A stretch of 33,678 nt of DNA from a virus, in IMG/VR virus record IMGVR_UViG_3300030107_000493, positions 1-33,678 of that record, one strand, 5' to 3'. Each line of letters starts with the position of its first letter. The first letter of the stretch is position 1. The translations under genes were made by a program, and so were the position numbers. The notes under the pieces are model-generated. The model saw only the letters and a list, made by a program, of their open reading frames with translations. It ran no database searches and was not told where the DNA came from. Below, piece after piece: positions 23,588 to 31,915 of this stretch.

Positions 23588-25089
23588 TCTCTAAATAAAG
23601 CTCCGAAGTCAATAAAGCCGCCAGGTTCGTTGCCTTGTCTAATAGCCTTTAAATATAAATCTTCATTTCCTATAACGTCAAAAGGTATTATTAATTGTTC
23701 TCCATTTTTTCCGTGCATATCAAAATAATCATACATTTCTTTTAATTGTATTGCAAAACCTTTACGTCCATCTTGAGCATTTACTAATCTCATGTTGTCT
23801 CTAAAAGCACTTTTTAATTTTGTCATAGTTCTTTCTTTAATTTTTTCTTCTAATACTTCAGCCGTAGCACCTTCAAATTCTTTTTCAACTTCAACTCTTA
23901 TTCCTGGAATATTAGTTATCATCTGTGGAGCCACTATATCAAATATTAATTCTCTAAGCTTTTCATTTTCTACATTATCTATAAAAGTTTCTACATTGTA
24001 GACAAAGTCAGGTCTTGAGCCGTCTGAGTTATATGTTCTGCTTAAATAATCCATATCCATGCTTCCTACAAAATTAAGTGGATTATTTACAAATTTTCGA
24101 TCTTCACTTTCAAATAACATGCGGGCATGTTTTGTGGCATCTTGAGCAGAAAAACCGTTGTTAGTTATATATCTATAAATAACCTGTTTCATTTTATCAG
24201 TAAATTCATCGGCACCTATCATTGAACCTGCTGTAAACGCAGGCATTAAATCTGCTGATATAGCTTTAGCACCTCGTGTAATCTCAGCTGAAAATTCAGA
24301 AGACTCTATATCTCCAACACTAGCATTAGATTCAAAATATACCCTTGCCTGTGGTTCATTTAAAATCATACCAGCTCTATCTACAATACTAAAGTTAGAT
24401 TTATCTGTAGCACTTACAGCATATATAAATTCTTCAAAAACTTCTCGTCCCATAGTTTCCTGCAGACCTAACAAGTAACTAAGTTTTTGTGTACCTGTTA
24501 ATGTAGCATACTTATCATTTTCTGCTTTTATAAAGTTTTTATCAAAGCCATTATCTAGTTTAATATTATACTGATCTGCAAAACCTCTTAATATTTCATG
24601 ATATTCTTTTTGTTCTGGTACAAAATCTTTTAATGCATCTTTAGCACCTGGTGCTGATGATAAGATAAAACCAGTTCGATCATTTGCATATTGCTTTTCT
24701 TTTATACCATATTGCCTAAGTGTTAACTGAAAAATTTCCTTTGCGTCTTCTTTATTTCTAAAATCAAGATCATATTTATTTGCAAAAGCTTGTGTACCTG
24801 CATAAACATCGCCACCAGCTTCCATAACATTTTGTTCTAAATCTGCCATGTCTCTACTAAGGTCTAATCTAAATTGTTCATCAGATATTTTACTTGTCAA
24901 CTTACTAACATTACTTGCTGCTGCCTTATTTAATTCTGTTTTGTCTTTAGCTCTTAGTAAGGTATTACTAATATTCATAAGAGTGTTGCCTAAACCAGAT
25001 CTTGAAATTCCTGGTATAGGTGCACCGCCACCGATTCCTCCAAAATTAATATCTAAACCTTTTTTAGCTGTATATGTTTTAATCGCCAT
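23584..25089 (-). CDS. Probable internal virion protein (501 aa)
   Basis: Residues 1-35 are Gly/Ile-rich (GLDINFGGIGGGAPIPGISR), then the protein is almost wholly helical and charged. It has no signal peptide, membrane helix or catalytic motif. It belongs to the run of four large proteins after the gp14-like gene, so I infer a virion-internal or ejection role by position; the family itself is not recognised. It overlaps the upstream gene by 11 bases and the downstream gene by ATGA. Confidence 0.62.
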   Translation of the reverse strand: MAIKTYTAKKGLDINFGGIGGGAPIPGISRSGLGNTLMNISNTLLRAKDKTELNKAAASNVSKLTSKISDEQFRLDLSRDMADLEQNVMEAGGDVYAGTQAFANKYDLDFRNKEDAKEIFQLTLRQYGIKEKQYANDRTGFILSSAPGAKDALKDFVPEQKEYHEILRGFADQYNIKLDNGFDKNFIKAENDKYATLTGTQKLSYLLGLQETMGREVFEEFIYAVSATDKSNFSIVDRAGMILNEPQARVYFESNASVGDIESSEFSAEITRGAKAISADLMPAFTAGSMIGADEFTDKMKQVIYRYITNNGFSAQDATKHARMLFESEDRKFVNNPLNFVGSMDMDYLSRTYNSDGSRPDFVYNVETFIDNVENEKLRELIFDIVAPQMITNIPGIRVEVEKEFEGATAEVLEEKIKERTMTKLKSAFRDNMRLVNAQDGRKGFAIQLKEMYDYFDMHGKNGEQLIIPFDVIGNEDLYLKAIRQGNEPGGFIDFGALFRE

Positions 25090-26152
25090 AGCTTAACATC
25101 CTTGACATTTGTTTACTTATCCTTGTTGCTTGCTTTTCATCTTTTACAGCTAGAGCATCACCTTGTTTTAAGGCATAAAAAAAGTAATCATCTATTCCCT
25201 GTATCTCATTACCATTAACATCCCATCTTATTGTAGGATATAAGTAAGCTGTACCTTCGAACGTAACTGATTCAGTTCTTTGTGATTCACCTCTGCTTGT
25301 ACGTCTCGTTTTATCAATCATGTTTTTACCAAACCAAGGGGTAAGTGCTGCCATTTGCATAACAAGATCGTCTGTATAATAATCTTCCATTGTTAAAGTT
25401 TCAATGCTACTAGCTTCACCCATGTGTATTTTAGCTAATTCATTACTTACAAACTCATTAAGCTGTTTTATATTTTCTCTTGATTGCACTACATAGTTAT
25501 TAAATGCAGTCATATATAATTTTTCTTCTTCTTTTTTACTTACACTACTATGTGCACCTGATAATATTTCGTCCATAAGTTTCATAGGCGATTGTTTAGC
25601 AGTACCTTTCATGTAAGCTAGTTTATAATCTTTTGTAGCTTTTTCTTGTAACTCAAATTTAGTATTTGTAGATATATATGATTCAGCACCTTCTAGCGCA
25701 AACATTGTTTGATTTTGTTTTATTTGAAACATGTCAGGGTCTGTTTCTATTAGTTTAGAATAATCATTTATTGTATTTGTAAGTATTGTTTTTCTACCAT
25801 TCATATTTATAGCAGATTCTGCAACAATAGCTTTTGTTAATGATTGTTCTTTATATTTATTTGTATATGCTGACCATAAATCTTCTGCTGCTTTATTAGG
25901 AGGTGTATACTCTTGCAGTGAATCATCAATAAAACCTTTTATTTGGTTTGTGTAACTTTCAGGATTATCTCGATCAGAATTACGAGGGTCTCTTGCATAT
26001 TCTACAGGATCTATTGAAGTATTTAATTTTTTTTCAAAGTCAAGTTCTGACTGCTCAAACTTTGCTGAGTTATTAAAAACCCAAGTCTTTGCTTCTTCTA
26101 ATTCAAAGTTAGAAACCGTTTGCTGTGTATTAAGTGTAGGTACTATTGGCAT
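25079..26152 (-). CDS. Probable internal virion protein (357 aa)
   Basis: This 357-aa protein starts MPIVPTLNTQQTVSNFELEE and is helical and charged throughout (WVFNNSAKFEQSELDFEKKL; NEFVSNELAKIHMGEASSIE). It ends in a region with WFGKNMIDKTRRTSRGESQR and a beta-like stretch (FEGTAYLYPTIRWDVNGNEI). I do not recognise a family. It is placed directly after the gp14-like protein with TAATG overlap, and is likely part of the same internal or ejection complex. Confidence 0.62.
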   Translation of the reverse strand: MPIVPTLNTQQTVSNFELEEAKTWVFNNSAKFEQSELDFEKKLNTSIDPVEYARDPRNSDRDNPESYTNQIKGFIDDSLQEYTPPNKAAEDLWSAYTNKYKEQSLTKAIVAESAINMNGRKTILTNTINDYSKLIETDPDMFQIKQNQTMFALEGAESYISTNTKFELQEKATKDYKLAYMKGTAKQSPMKLMDEILSGAHSSVSKKEEEKLYMTAFNNYVVQSRENIKQLNEFVSNELAKIHMGEASSIETLTMEDYYTDDLVMQMAALTPWFGKNMIDKTRRTSRGESQRTESVTFEGTAYLYPTIRWDVNGNEIQGIDDYFFYALKQGDALAVKDEKQATRISKQMSRMLSYGD

Positions 26153-26610
26153 TACGGATTTACTCCCTTATATATATCGTATTGTTTTTTTCCACCGCCT
26201 AGTATTGTTTCAGTCATAGCTAATGTTGCCTGTGTTTCTGCCATTTGGCCTCTAAATCTTGTTGTAGCTTTTTCTGAATCTAGGTTAGCTTGTTTAACGT
26301 CACCACCATAAATAATAGCAAGTCGATCAATTTCGCCTTGTGTTGCAGTGTCCATAGCTACATTTAATGGTGTACCTTCCATTGTAACTCCTGCTGCGCC
26401 ATATCCTGCTCGTTGGCTTCCTAAAATTCGTTGTACAGCGTCTGTATGTCTAAATACAGCAAAGTCAGTCTGATCTGAAACCATTTTTTTATTAGTATCA
26501 GCTAAAGCTATATTATAATTAGTAGACGCTTGGGCAGCGTCTGACTCTATTTGCTGACTACCTAAAGCTAAGGCTGTTCCGGCTGCTGCAAATGCTGCTG
26601 TTACACACAT
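26152..26610 (-). CDS. Internal virion protein, T7 gp14-like
   Basis: The 152-aa protein begins MCVTAAFAAAGTALALGSQ, a hydrophobic Ala/Gly segment, then a long helix. RAGYGAAGVTMEGTPLNVAM followed by GEIDRLAIIYGG is the pattern of gp14-like internal proteins ('GA.Gv...Gtp..v..d......ei..i'). I chose the ATG at 26610, which has AAGGAG at good spacing; the frame extends to 26673 inside the nozzle gene but lacks support. In T7, gp14 inserts in the outer membrane during ejection; the same is inferred here. Stop overlaps the next ATG by TAATG. Confidence 0.7.
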   Translation of the reverse strand: MCVTAAFAAAGTALALGSQQIESDAAQASTNYNIALADTNKKMVSDQTDFAVFRHTDAVQRILGSQRAGYGAAGVTMEGTPLNVAMDTATQGEIDRLAIIYGGDVKQANLDSEKATTRFRGQMAETQATLAMTETILGGGKKQYDIYKGVNP

Positions 26611-26647
26611 TAAAATATTCTCCTTTTTTGTAATAGTATATCGTATA

Positions 26648-28657
26648 TCATCTGTCGGACACCACCAATGCATACATAATAGCTAAGACCGTACAAGGTT
26701 GTGGCTTATTATGTTGTATAACTAGGTTAAATTTACGCTCTGGCTGATGATTTATAAGTATACGTTTATCGCCGGTAAATAAAGTAATAGTATCCATAGG
26801 GTCACTAGCAGATCGAAAAGGTATCTCTTCAATCGTACCGCCTTCTTCTCCAACTTGTAGAGTATAAGTATCTACAACTCGTATACTAGCTCGTTCTATA
26901 CGTTTTACTTTACCTTGAGCTGTGCCTGTTTCTGTCTGAACTTCAGGGTCTAGGGTAGTGGCTGAAGCTGTAAAGCCTAATCCTACATGACATTTAGTTG
27001 TAGTCCTTGTTAATGTGATAGCCCCTGATGATACTGCAACATCAGGATGTGTAGCACCATCAGCTAACACTTTTACTGTTTGTCCTTCTAAGTGACTAAG
27101 ACCTGATATAGTTGAGGCAGCTCCGCCTGTGTATGTTAAACCTGAATCTACAAAAAATGCATCTGATGCTGTCTTACCTTCATTTGTGTCAAATACTTCT
27201 TCTAAAAATTCTACGTAGTGTTTTGTAGCACCGTTAATTGTACGACTTACAATTAAATAAAGTTGATTTTCTGTTTCTGTTTGATTAGGTATAGTTGCAA
27301 TTGATTTTATACTTACATTTGTACCGCCTAAAGTGTGACGATGCAATGCTACAACATTTTGATCGCGTTCATAAGTCATACCTCTTAATGTACCATCTGC
27401 TAATAACATCCATATAATGTTGTTAGGAGATCTCGCATAGGCTAGTGATTTAATTGTAGACCCGCCGGTTATATGCTCTGCAAGCAAAGTTAAGTCACTA
27501 GTTACAAAACCGTCTGTCTCTAATTTATAACCTAGTTCTCTAATACGTCTTTTGTTTGAATCTGTATATATTGTAAATTTACCAGCACCAACTGGTTTTT
27601 GTGCAGCTACGCCGTCTGTTGATTCTCTATTTACTGTAACGTTTGTAGGTGTTAGTGCTAAGTTATCAGAGCCTGATGACATAAAAAATGGACCGTCTGA
27701 TGTACCTATTTCTAATTGTTTTGCACCATACATCCAACGTATAGCATTTACCTGATCTGTTGATAATGTAAATATAAGAGCTGAATCATCAGAAACAGCC
27801 CCTGTACTAACATCATTTGCTGCAAAGTTTTCAAAGTCACCTGATTTACTACTAAATACTGTATTTGGTTGATTTGTAGTATTAGCAAAGAATAATCTAT
27901 CTTGATAGAATGTAGCACAAGCAGGCCAACCTGTTGTACTTGACCATGCACCTAGCGCCCAGTCTGTTTGAGCTCCAGTGCTACCAATTGCTACAGTTAC
28001 CGTTACAGTAACTTGAGTAGCTGATGTATAGCCTGTAATTAAGCCATAACCATCTTTTAACCTATATACACGGTCTACGTCTGTGGATGCAAATGTATCA
28101 GCACTTGCAGTTAATGTTCTACCTGTACCTACAGCTGCATTGTTAATAGTTAAAGTTGTACTAGTTGTATTGTCAGTTAAGTATGGACCATCTTGTGGTT
28201 CGAACTTTGTAATAGTAAATGCTGTATGACCAGTTCTACTTAACTTACGTGTTTGAAATTCAGGGTGTGTTATATATAAAACGTCTGCTGATTGTACAAA
28301 GGATAAATCATCTAAGTATTCTTCACCATATGGACTTGATATTTCATATGCTGAACCTGAGTCTGTTATTTGACCTTCATTACGATAAAATCTAATGTAG
28401 TCATTACCAAACTCTAGTATATAAGCTTGTGTTGTACTAAACACAAATGGTATTAATCTTTTATTATTTGTACTATCTTTACACTCAGCTATAAACCTTG
28501 TGCCTGATCTTTTAGTTAATCCGCCATGTGGAAATACAATATAGTTTTCTATGTTTTTACAGCTTTGTGTATATTTTTCTAAATCTACTCGACCAAATAG
28601 CTTTGGGCTAATTTCACCACCTGTGAAGTTTGTTTGTATCGGAGTAACTTTAGCCAT
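26648..28657 (-). CDS. Tail nozzle protein, T7 gp12 (tail tubular protein B)-like
   Basis: The 669-aa protein opens with NFTGGEISPKLFGRVDLEKY, then NIENYIVFPHGGLTKRSGTRF, the diagnostic start of gp12-like nozzle proteins in T7-like and related phages. The rest is beta-rich, as expected for the multi-domain nozzle (AYILEFGNDYIRFYRNEGQI; CATFYQDRLFFANT; ARSPNNIIWMLLADGTLRGM). It forms the hexameric tail tip below the adaptor. It lies 2 bases after the adaptor gene. Length is near that of T7 gp12 (about 790 aa) but shorter. Confidence 0.9.
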   Translation of the reverse strand: MAKVTPIQTNFTGGEISPKLFGRVDLEKYTQSCKNIENYIVFPHGGLTKRSGTRFIAECKDSTNNKRLIPFVFSTTQAYILEFGNDYIRFYRNEGQITDSGSAYEISSPYGEEYLDDLSFVQSADVLYITHPEFQTRKLSRTGHTAFTITKFEPQDGPYLTDNTTSTTLTINNAAVGTGRTLTASADTFASTDVDRVYRLKDGYGLITGYTSATQVTVTVTVAIGSTGAQTDWALGAWSSTTGWPACATFYQDRLFFANTTNQPNTVFSSKSGDFENFAANDVSTGAVSDDSALIFTLSTDQVNAIRWMYGAKQLEIGTSDGPFFMSSGSDNLALTPTNVTVNRESTDGVAAQKPVGAGKFTIYTDSNKRRIRELGYKLETDGFVTSDLTLLAEHITGGSTIKSLAYARSPNNIIWMLLADGTLRGMTYERDQNVVALHRHTLGGTNVSIKSIATIPNQTETENQLYLIVSRTINGATKHYVEFLEEVFDTNEGKTASDAFFVDSGLTYTGGAASTISGLSHLEGQTVKVLADGATHPDVAVSSGAITLTRTTTKCHVGLGFTASATTLDPEVQTETGTAQGKVKRIERASIRVVDTYTLQVGEEGGTIEEIPFRSASDPMDTITLFTGDKRILINHQPERKFNLVIQHNKPQPCTVLAIMYALVVSDR

Positions 28658-28659
28658 AG

Positions 28660-29265
28660 TTATTTCCTTGGAGGTGTTTCAATATTAGGCCTGTTTAATC
28701 CTTGTCTTGATTCAATAAAGTAATCTGCTTCTAATGTTTCATAACAATTTTCTTGTGCATCTACATATCTAGCTTCTTTTAATTTAGTTTCATATAAGTT
28801 AAACATGTCTGCCATTGCACTAGTGCTTTGCAGTAAAGGTTGTGCTAATTCGTATGCAAGCCTTGCAGCTAAAGCATCTTTTAATAATGGATCATATTTG
28901 GTAACATCAGTATCTAGTGCTACGTATTTAATATTTAATGTATCTTCATCATATAAGATAAATCCATTTTCAATCTGAAAGTTTTCTAAGTCGTTTTCTA
29001 TATTTATAAGTCTTAAGTAATCTGCTGGTAAAGCATATTTATAGGTATAGCCATATGCAGGTGCTACAGCATCTTGTGCTAGTGAAGCACGTTTAATTAA
29101 ACAATTCCAAGGATGCGCTCTAAATACTGAAGCCCTTGTATCATCAAACAAGACACTTGCAGTTGCTGCAGGTTTACTTGTATCTGCTAATGAAGTAATA
29201 GCTTCAACACCAAGTAATGCTAAAGCTCTATTTACTAAATCTACGTCTGCTGCTGCTGTTGCCAT
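28660..29265 (-). CDS. Head-to-tail adaptor, T7 gp11 (tail tubular protein A)-like
   Basis: The 201-aa protein contains VDLVNRALALLGVEAITSLAD, then RASVFRAHPWNCLIKRASLA, and YALPADYLRLINIEND. These are the standard gp11-like adaptor motifs: N-terminal helix, 'aHPWnfa' turn and 'lP.DylR'. Length matches T7 gp11 (196 aa). It forms a ring between portal and nozzle. AGGAG lies ahead of its ATG, downstream of the UUCG hairpin. Confidence 0.92.
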   Translation of the reverse strand: MATAAADVDLVNRALALLGVEAITSLADTSKPAATASVLFDDTRASVFRAHPWNCLIKRASLAQDAVAPAYGYTYKYALPADYLRLINIENDLENFQIENGFILYDEDTLNIKYVALDTDVTKYDPLLKDALAARLAYELAQPLLQSTSAMADMFNLYETKLKEARYVDAQENCYETLEADYFIESRQGLNRPNIETPPRK

Positions 29266-29281
29266 CTTTATTCTCCTAGGT

Positions 29282-29301
29282 GGGGGTACCGAAGTACCCC
29301 C
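29282..29301 (-). terminator. UUCG-capped stem-loop behind the capsid gene block
   Basis: On the minus strand GGGGGTAC-TTCG-GTACCCCC forms an 8-bp perfect stem with the extra-stable C(UUCG)G tetraloop. No T tract follows (ACCTAGG), and the adaptor ribosome site comes right after. It most likely slows or partly stops transcription, or protects the 3' end of capsid mRNA, giving more capsid than tail proteins. Confidence 0.75.
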
Positions 29302-29308
29302 GTTTATA

Positions 29309-29794
29309 TTAGTCTACAACATAAAGTATGTAACCGACTAGGTCATCGCCTGAAGCAAGAGCTTGGTCTTGAGAAGTAGCACGGAGTACAACACCGTCTC
29401 TACTTTCAAAAACATAGCTTCCGCCTGTAGCAGCAACGCCAGATCCTAATGAAAACTGACCGACTGTGTCTACGTTAAGACCGTCGATAAGTCCATTTGG
29501 GTCAGCTGCTGTAGTTGTACCATCAGTTGCTGTATAAGCATCCCATCCAAGATCTAATGTAGCTGAACTTGTAGTCCAGTTTACATAAGCATTAGATGAT
29601 GATAATAGTACGCGTACTCTACCGCCTGGTATTTTTCCTAGGGCTACACTTGATGTAGCATCTCCTGCGCCGTCTTGGTCATGAGTAAAAAACAATACTC
29701 TAACACGGCCTTGAGCTTCTGTAGGTTGAGCAAAAGTTGGTGGAGTTGCAGTAGCATTAGTATACTCTGTTGATTTTTGAGTTGTTACAGCCAT
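29309..29794 (-). CDS. Probable capsid-associated (decoration-type) protein (161 aa)
   Basis: The 161-aa protein is Thr/Ala/Gly-rich and beta-stranded (TQKSTEYTNATATPPTFAQP; GRVRVLFFTHDQDGAGDATS; GGRVRVLLSSSNAYVNW). It sits 11 bases after the major capsid gene and ahead of the UUCG hairpin, so it shares the strong capsid transcript. Size, composition and position fit a decoration or head-fibre protein, but no specific family is recognised. Confidence 0.65.
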   Translation of the reverse strand: MAVTTQKSTEYTNATATPPTFAQPTEAQGRVRVLFFTHDQDGAGDATSSVALGKIPGGRVRVLLSSSNAYVNWTTSSATLDLGWDAYTATDGTTTAADPNGLIDGLNVDTVGQFSLGSGVAATGGSYVFESRDGVVLRATSQDQALASGDDLVGYILYVVD

Positions 29795-29805
29795 TGGTTA
29801 CCTCC

Positions 29806-30690
29806 TTATTCTGCACATTTAATTTCAAGTACTTTGTTTTCTTCCATACGAACAGCGCCGAATGAAGCAGAACAATATACTTGTGTTGAATTACGTTTAT
29901 CACGTCTTGGACCGATATCTACATTTATATCTGCGCCTACTGCAAGCAGCATTCCAGATTTAGTGTAGCAAATAACTCTTCTGTAAGAGTTTGAGTCAGT
30001 CGCAACGAGCTCAGTTCTAATAAACTCAAAGCCCATGAACGAATTAACGTCCCCTTGTACCAAAGCTTTAACAGAGTTAAAGTCAGCGCTTGTTACTTCA
30101 GTTGATTGTAGCAAATCATTAATTTGTTTTGCTGTACAAATAATGTAACGAGGATCACCTGGATCTGTTTCGTTTTGGTCTAATAGTTGTTTAGCTCTTC
30201 TTAGTTTACCAATGGTAAGACCAGAGTTTGTAGCACCGCCGCTTTCAACATAGTTGACCGCAATCACATTCCCTGCAGGATGTGTTACAGAGCTAGAACC
30301 TGTTTTACCTGTGAAAACTGTTCCAAAAGCTGATTCAATGATAATTTCATCCATTTTTCTGCCTAAAGCAAAACCTGCGTTTTGACTGTATGGAGAAGTA
30401 GGATCAATTAACAATCTAATACGATCGGTTCTATCAATTAATTCTGCCCAATCAAAGTCACGTAGTGAGACACGTCTTCTATCGTGTGGTACTGTAATGA
30501 GCGGAGTATCTTGATGACGACCGGTTACTTCTTGCGCATTGGTAGCGCCTATTCTGTCATAAAATTCAAACTCAGCATTCTGAGATTCGACTCTTACGTA
30601 TGGACGTAGGCGAGAACCTTTTTGTTGCAAGAGGTGTTCAACATTCGCTTTGTACTGTTGCACAAAAGCTGTCGTTATTTGAGTTGACAT
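29806..30690 (-). CDS. Major capsid protein
   Basis: The 294-aa protein follows the scaffold gene and precedes tail genes. It contains QYKANVEHLLQQKGSRLRPY, RVSLRDFDWAELIDRTDRIR, GRKMDEIIIESAFGTVF and FMGFEFIRTEL, matching the HK97-fold capsid group of marine podoviruses ('Q.y...v..l.qq..s.lr', 'D.iD..d'). It builds the icosahedral head. AGGAGGA lies 7 bases before the ATG, and a promoter-like element plus a structured leader sit upstream, consistent with high expression. Confidence 0.88.
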   Translation of the reverse strand: MSTQITTAFVQQYKANVEHLLQQKGSRLRPYVRVESQNAEFEFYDRIGATNAQEVTGRHQDTPLITVPHDRRRVSLRDFDWAELIDRTDRIRLLIDPTSPYSQNAGFALGRKMDEIIIESAFGTVFTGKTGSSSVTHPAGNVIAVNYVESGGATNSGLTIGKLRRAKQLLDQNETDPGDPRYIICTAKQINDLLQSTEVTSADFNSVKALVQGDVNSFMGFEFIRTELVATDSNSYRRVICYTKSGMLLAVGADINVDIGPRRDKRNSTQVYCSASFGAVRMEENKVLEIKCAE

Positions 30691-30696
30691 AGAATG

Positions 30697-30800
30697 TCCT
30701 CCTGTTGTGGTTAAACTTCTCGCAGTGGCTACCCTTTCGGACCTCCGCTACCCTAAGCCTGGGTATACAGCTACGGACTCAGTGAGCTACCCGTAATTCG
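30697..30800 (-). ncRNA. Structured 5' leader of the capsid mRNA with repeated GTAGC motifs
   Basis: Between scaffold and capsid genes lies a 135-base gap that codes nothing. In the minus-strand RNA the motif GGGTAGC occurs three times (30792-30786, 30753-30747, 30734-30728) and GTAGC a fourth time (30774-30770). Helices can form: UACGG with CCGUA, UACCC-AGGCUUA-GGGUA, and UCC-GAAA-GGG with a GNRA-type loop. GC content is clearly higher than in the flanking sequence. The leader ends in AGGAGGA and the capsid ATG. I match it to no known riboswitch or ribozyme; a translational or stability element is likely. Confidence 0.5.
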
Positions 30801-30801
30801 G

Positions 30802-30830
30802 ATTATATACCTTATTTATGCATAATTAAA
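30802..30830 (-). promoter_or_regulatory. Candidate promoter for the capsid gene
   Basis: On the minus strand TATAAT (30807-30802) lies 17 bases after TTTAAT (30830-30825), a weak -35. It overlaps the end of the scaffold gene and would start RNA just before the structured leader. A perfect -10 in the only large gap of the structural arm supports it; the -35 is poor. Confidence 0.45.
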
Positions 30831-31671
30831 CAGCTTCTTCATTATTTGGATATGCATAGTCATATAAGTATTGCATCTTCTTGATTGCTTCTTCGTGTCC
30901 TTGTGCCTCTTTATCAGTATATTGATTCATAAAGTTAGGATCTCGTTGTAATCTAGCAATCTCTGCCATTGCAGTTTCAGGTGTCATTTCAAATGATTTT
31001 ACATCTCCTGGTTCAGCACCAGCTTCTGACATCATTTTGCCGATCTTAGCAAATAGCTTAACAAACATAGGATTATCACCCTGTCCTGTCTCATCAAACC
31101 ATTTTAGTAAATCTTCACCGCCTAGTTCTTGAGCAGCACGTTGTGATAAGTCAACTGACTCATCATAAGCTTTGCCAAGGTCTTTTCTTAACTGTGAATC
31201 CCACTCTGCTCTCATCTGATCATTTTGACCTAAAGCTTCTTGGTATTCATTACCTAAATACTGTAAGTATCCTGAATATAGTTTATTAGCTTGAGCATTT
31301 GTTAAACCTGTTTCATGCATAAGTTGTTTCATTGCATTATCCATAGGTTCTGAATGTTCAAAACCTTCTGGCAGATCTACTTTTTCAAACTCATATTGTT
31401 CTGGGCGTCCTAAACGATTATAAAACTCATTTAGCTCATCTGGTGATGCATCAGCACCTGGTATAACTACTTTATCAGCACCTACCATTTTCTGTGCATT
31501 AATAAATGACTTTGCCAGCCCATTTATATCTTTTATGTCCGCTAAACTTGGGTCGCCCTGTAATTCTTGATCTATTCCAGATCTCCAATCAGCTGAGCTA
31601 CCCGCTGCATCTGCTACTGTCTCAGCTGCCTGAGCATTAACTTCTGCGGACCCTGTTGATTCTTCAACCAT
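30826..31671 (-). CDS. Capsid scaffold/assembly protein
   Basis: The 281-aa protein is acidic and helical, Gln/Glu/Met-rich, and sits directly before the capsid gene. DIKDINGLAKSFINAQKMVG, then IPGADASPDELNEFYNRLGR and P.YEF, is the typical N-terminal sequence of podovirus scaffold proteins ('l.dla.s...a.k..g...v.vP.......e...f...lG.P..Y.f'). The middle has HETGLTNAQANKLYSGYLQY. It is expected to leave the head during maturation. It overlaps the Bbp19-like gene by 8 bases. Confidence 0.85.
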   Translation of the reverse strand: MVEESTGSAEVNAQAAETVADAAGSSADWRSGIDQELQGDPSLADIKDINGLAKSFINAQKMVGADKVVIPGADASPDELNEFYNRLGRPEQYEFEKVDLPEGFEHSEPMDNAMKQLMHETGLTNAQANKLYSGYLQYLGNEYQEALGQNDQMRAEWDSQLRKDLGKAYDESVDLSQRAAQELGGEDLLKWFDETGQGDNPMFVKLFAKIGKMMSEAGAEPGDVKSFEMTPETAMAEIARLQRDPNFMNQYTDKEAQGHEEAIKKMQYLYDYAYPNNEEAV

Positions 31672-31915
31672 TGTTATTCTCCATCATTGCTTGTATATCC
31701 TTAGGATCTTTTTCAATAAACCTAAGAATAGATAATACTAATCGACGTTGCCCCTCACGGTGCACTGTCTCGTGTGAATCGCCTTGTACATAAGTTGAAT
31801 CATGTATAAAAGCGCTTTTACATAGATGTTGTAGTACACGTTCTCCATCTGGTGTGGAAAACACTGCCCTATAAGCATCATGTAATTCGTTAAGTTTCGG
31901 TTGTTTCGTTGCCAC
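31664..31915 (-). CDS. Bbp19-like small phage protein (83 aa)
   Basis: The 83-aa protein has YRAVFSTPDGERVLQHLCKS and HETVHREGQRRLVLSILRFI, the 'F.t..G..vL..L' and 'e...reGqR..vl.I' blocks of the Bbp19-like family found between portal and scaffold genes in podoviruses. Function in the particle is not established. It starts 26 bases inside the portal gene's end and overlaps the scaffold start, so it is likely co-translated with both. Confidence 0.75.
   Translation of the reverse strand: MATKQPKLNELHDAYRAVFSTPDGERVLQHLCKSAFIHDSTYVQGDSHETVHREGQRRLVLSILRFIEKDPKDIQAMMENNNG

Noticed and set aside
26615-26660. Promoter (TATACT) before the gp14-like gene
   Set aside because: No -35 at acceptable distance and no extended -10; chance match in AT-rich DNA.
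26611-26673. Longer start of the gp14-like protein
   Set aside because: The ATG at 26610 has AAGGAG at good spacing and starts with the expected hydrophobic segment; the extension overlaps the nozzle gene end.
30720-30800. tRNA-like gene in the capsid leader (TAGCTCA, GGTCCGA segments)
   Set aside because: No complete cloverleaf: no 7-bp acceptor pairing, no proper anticodon arm and the T-loop sequence is not correctly spaced.
30691-30800. Hammerhead or twister ribozyme in the leader
   Set aside because: The CUGAUGA core and the conserved twister loop sequences are missing on both strands.
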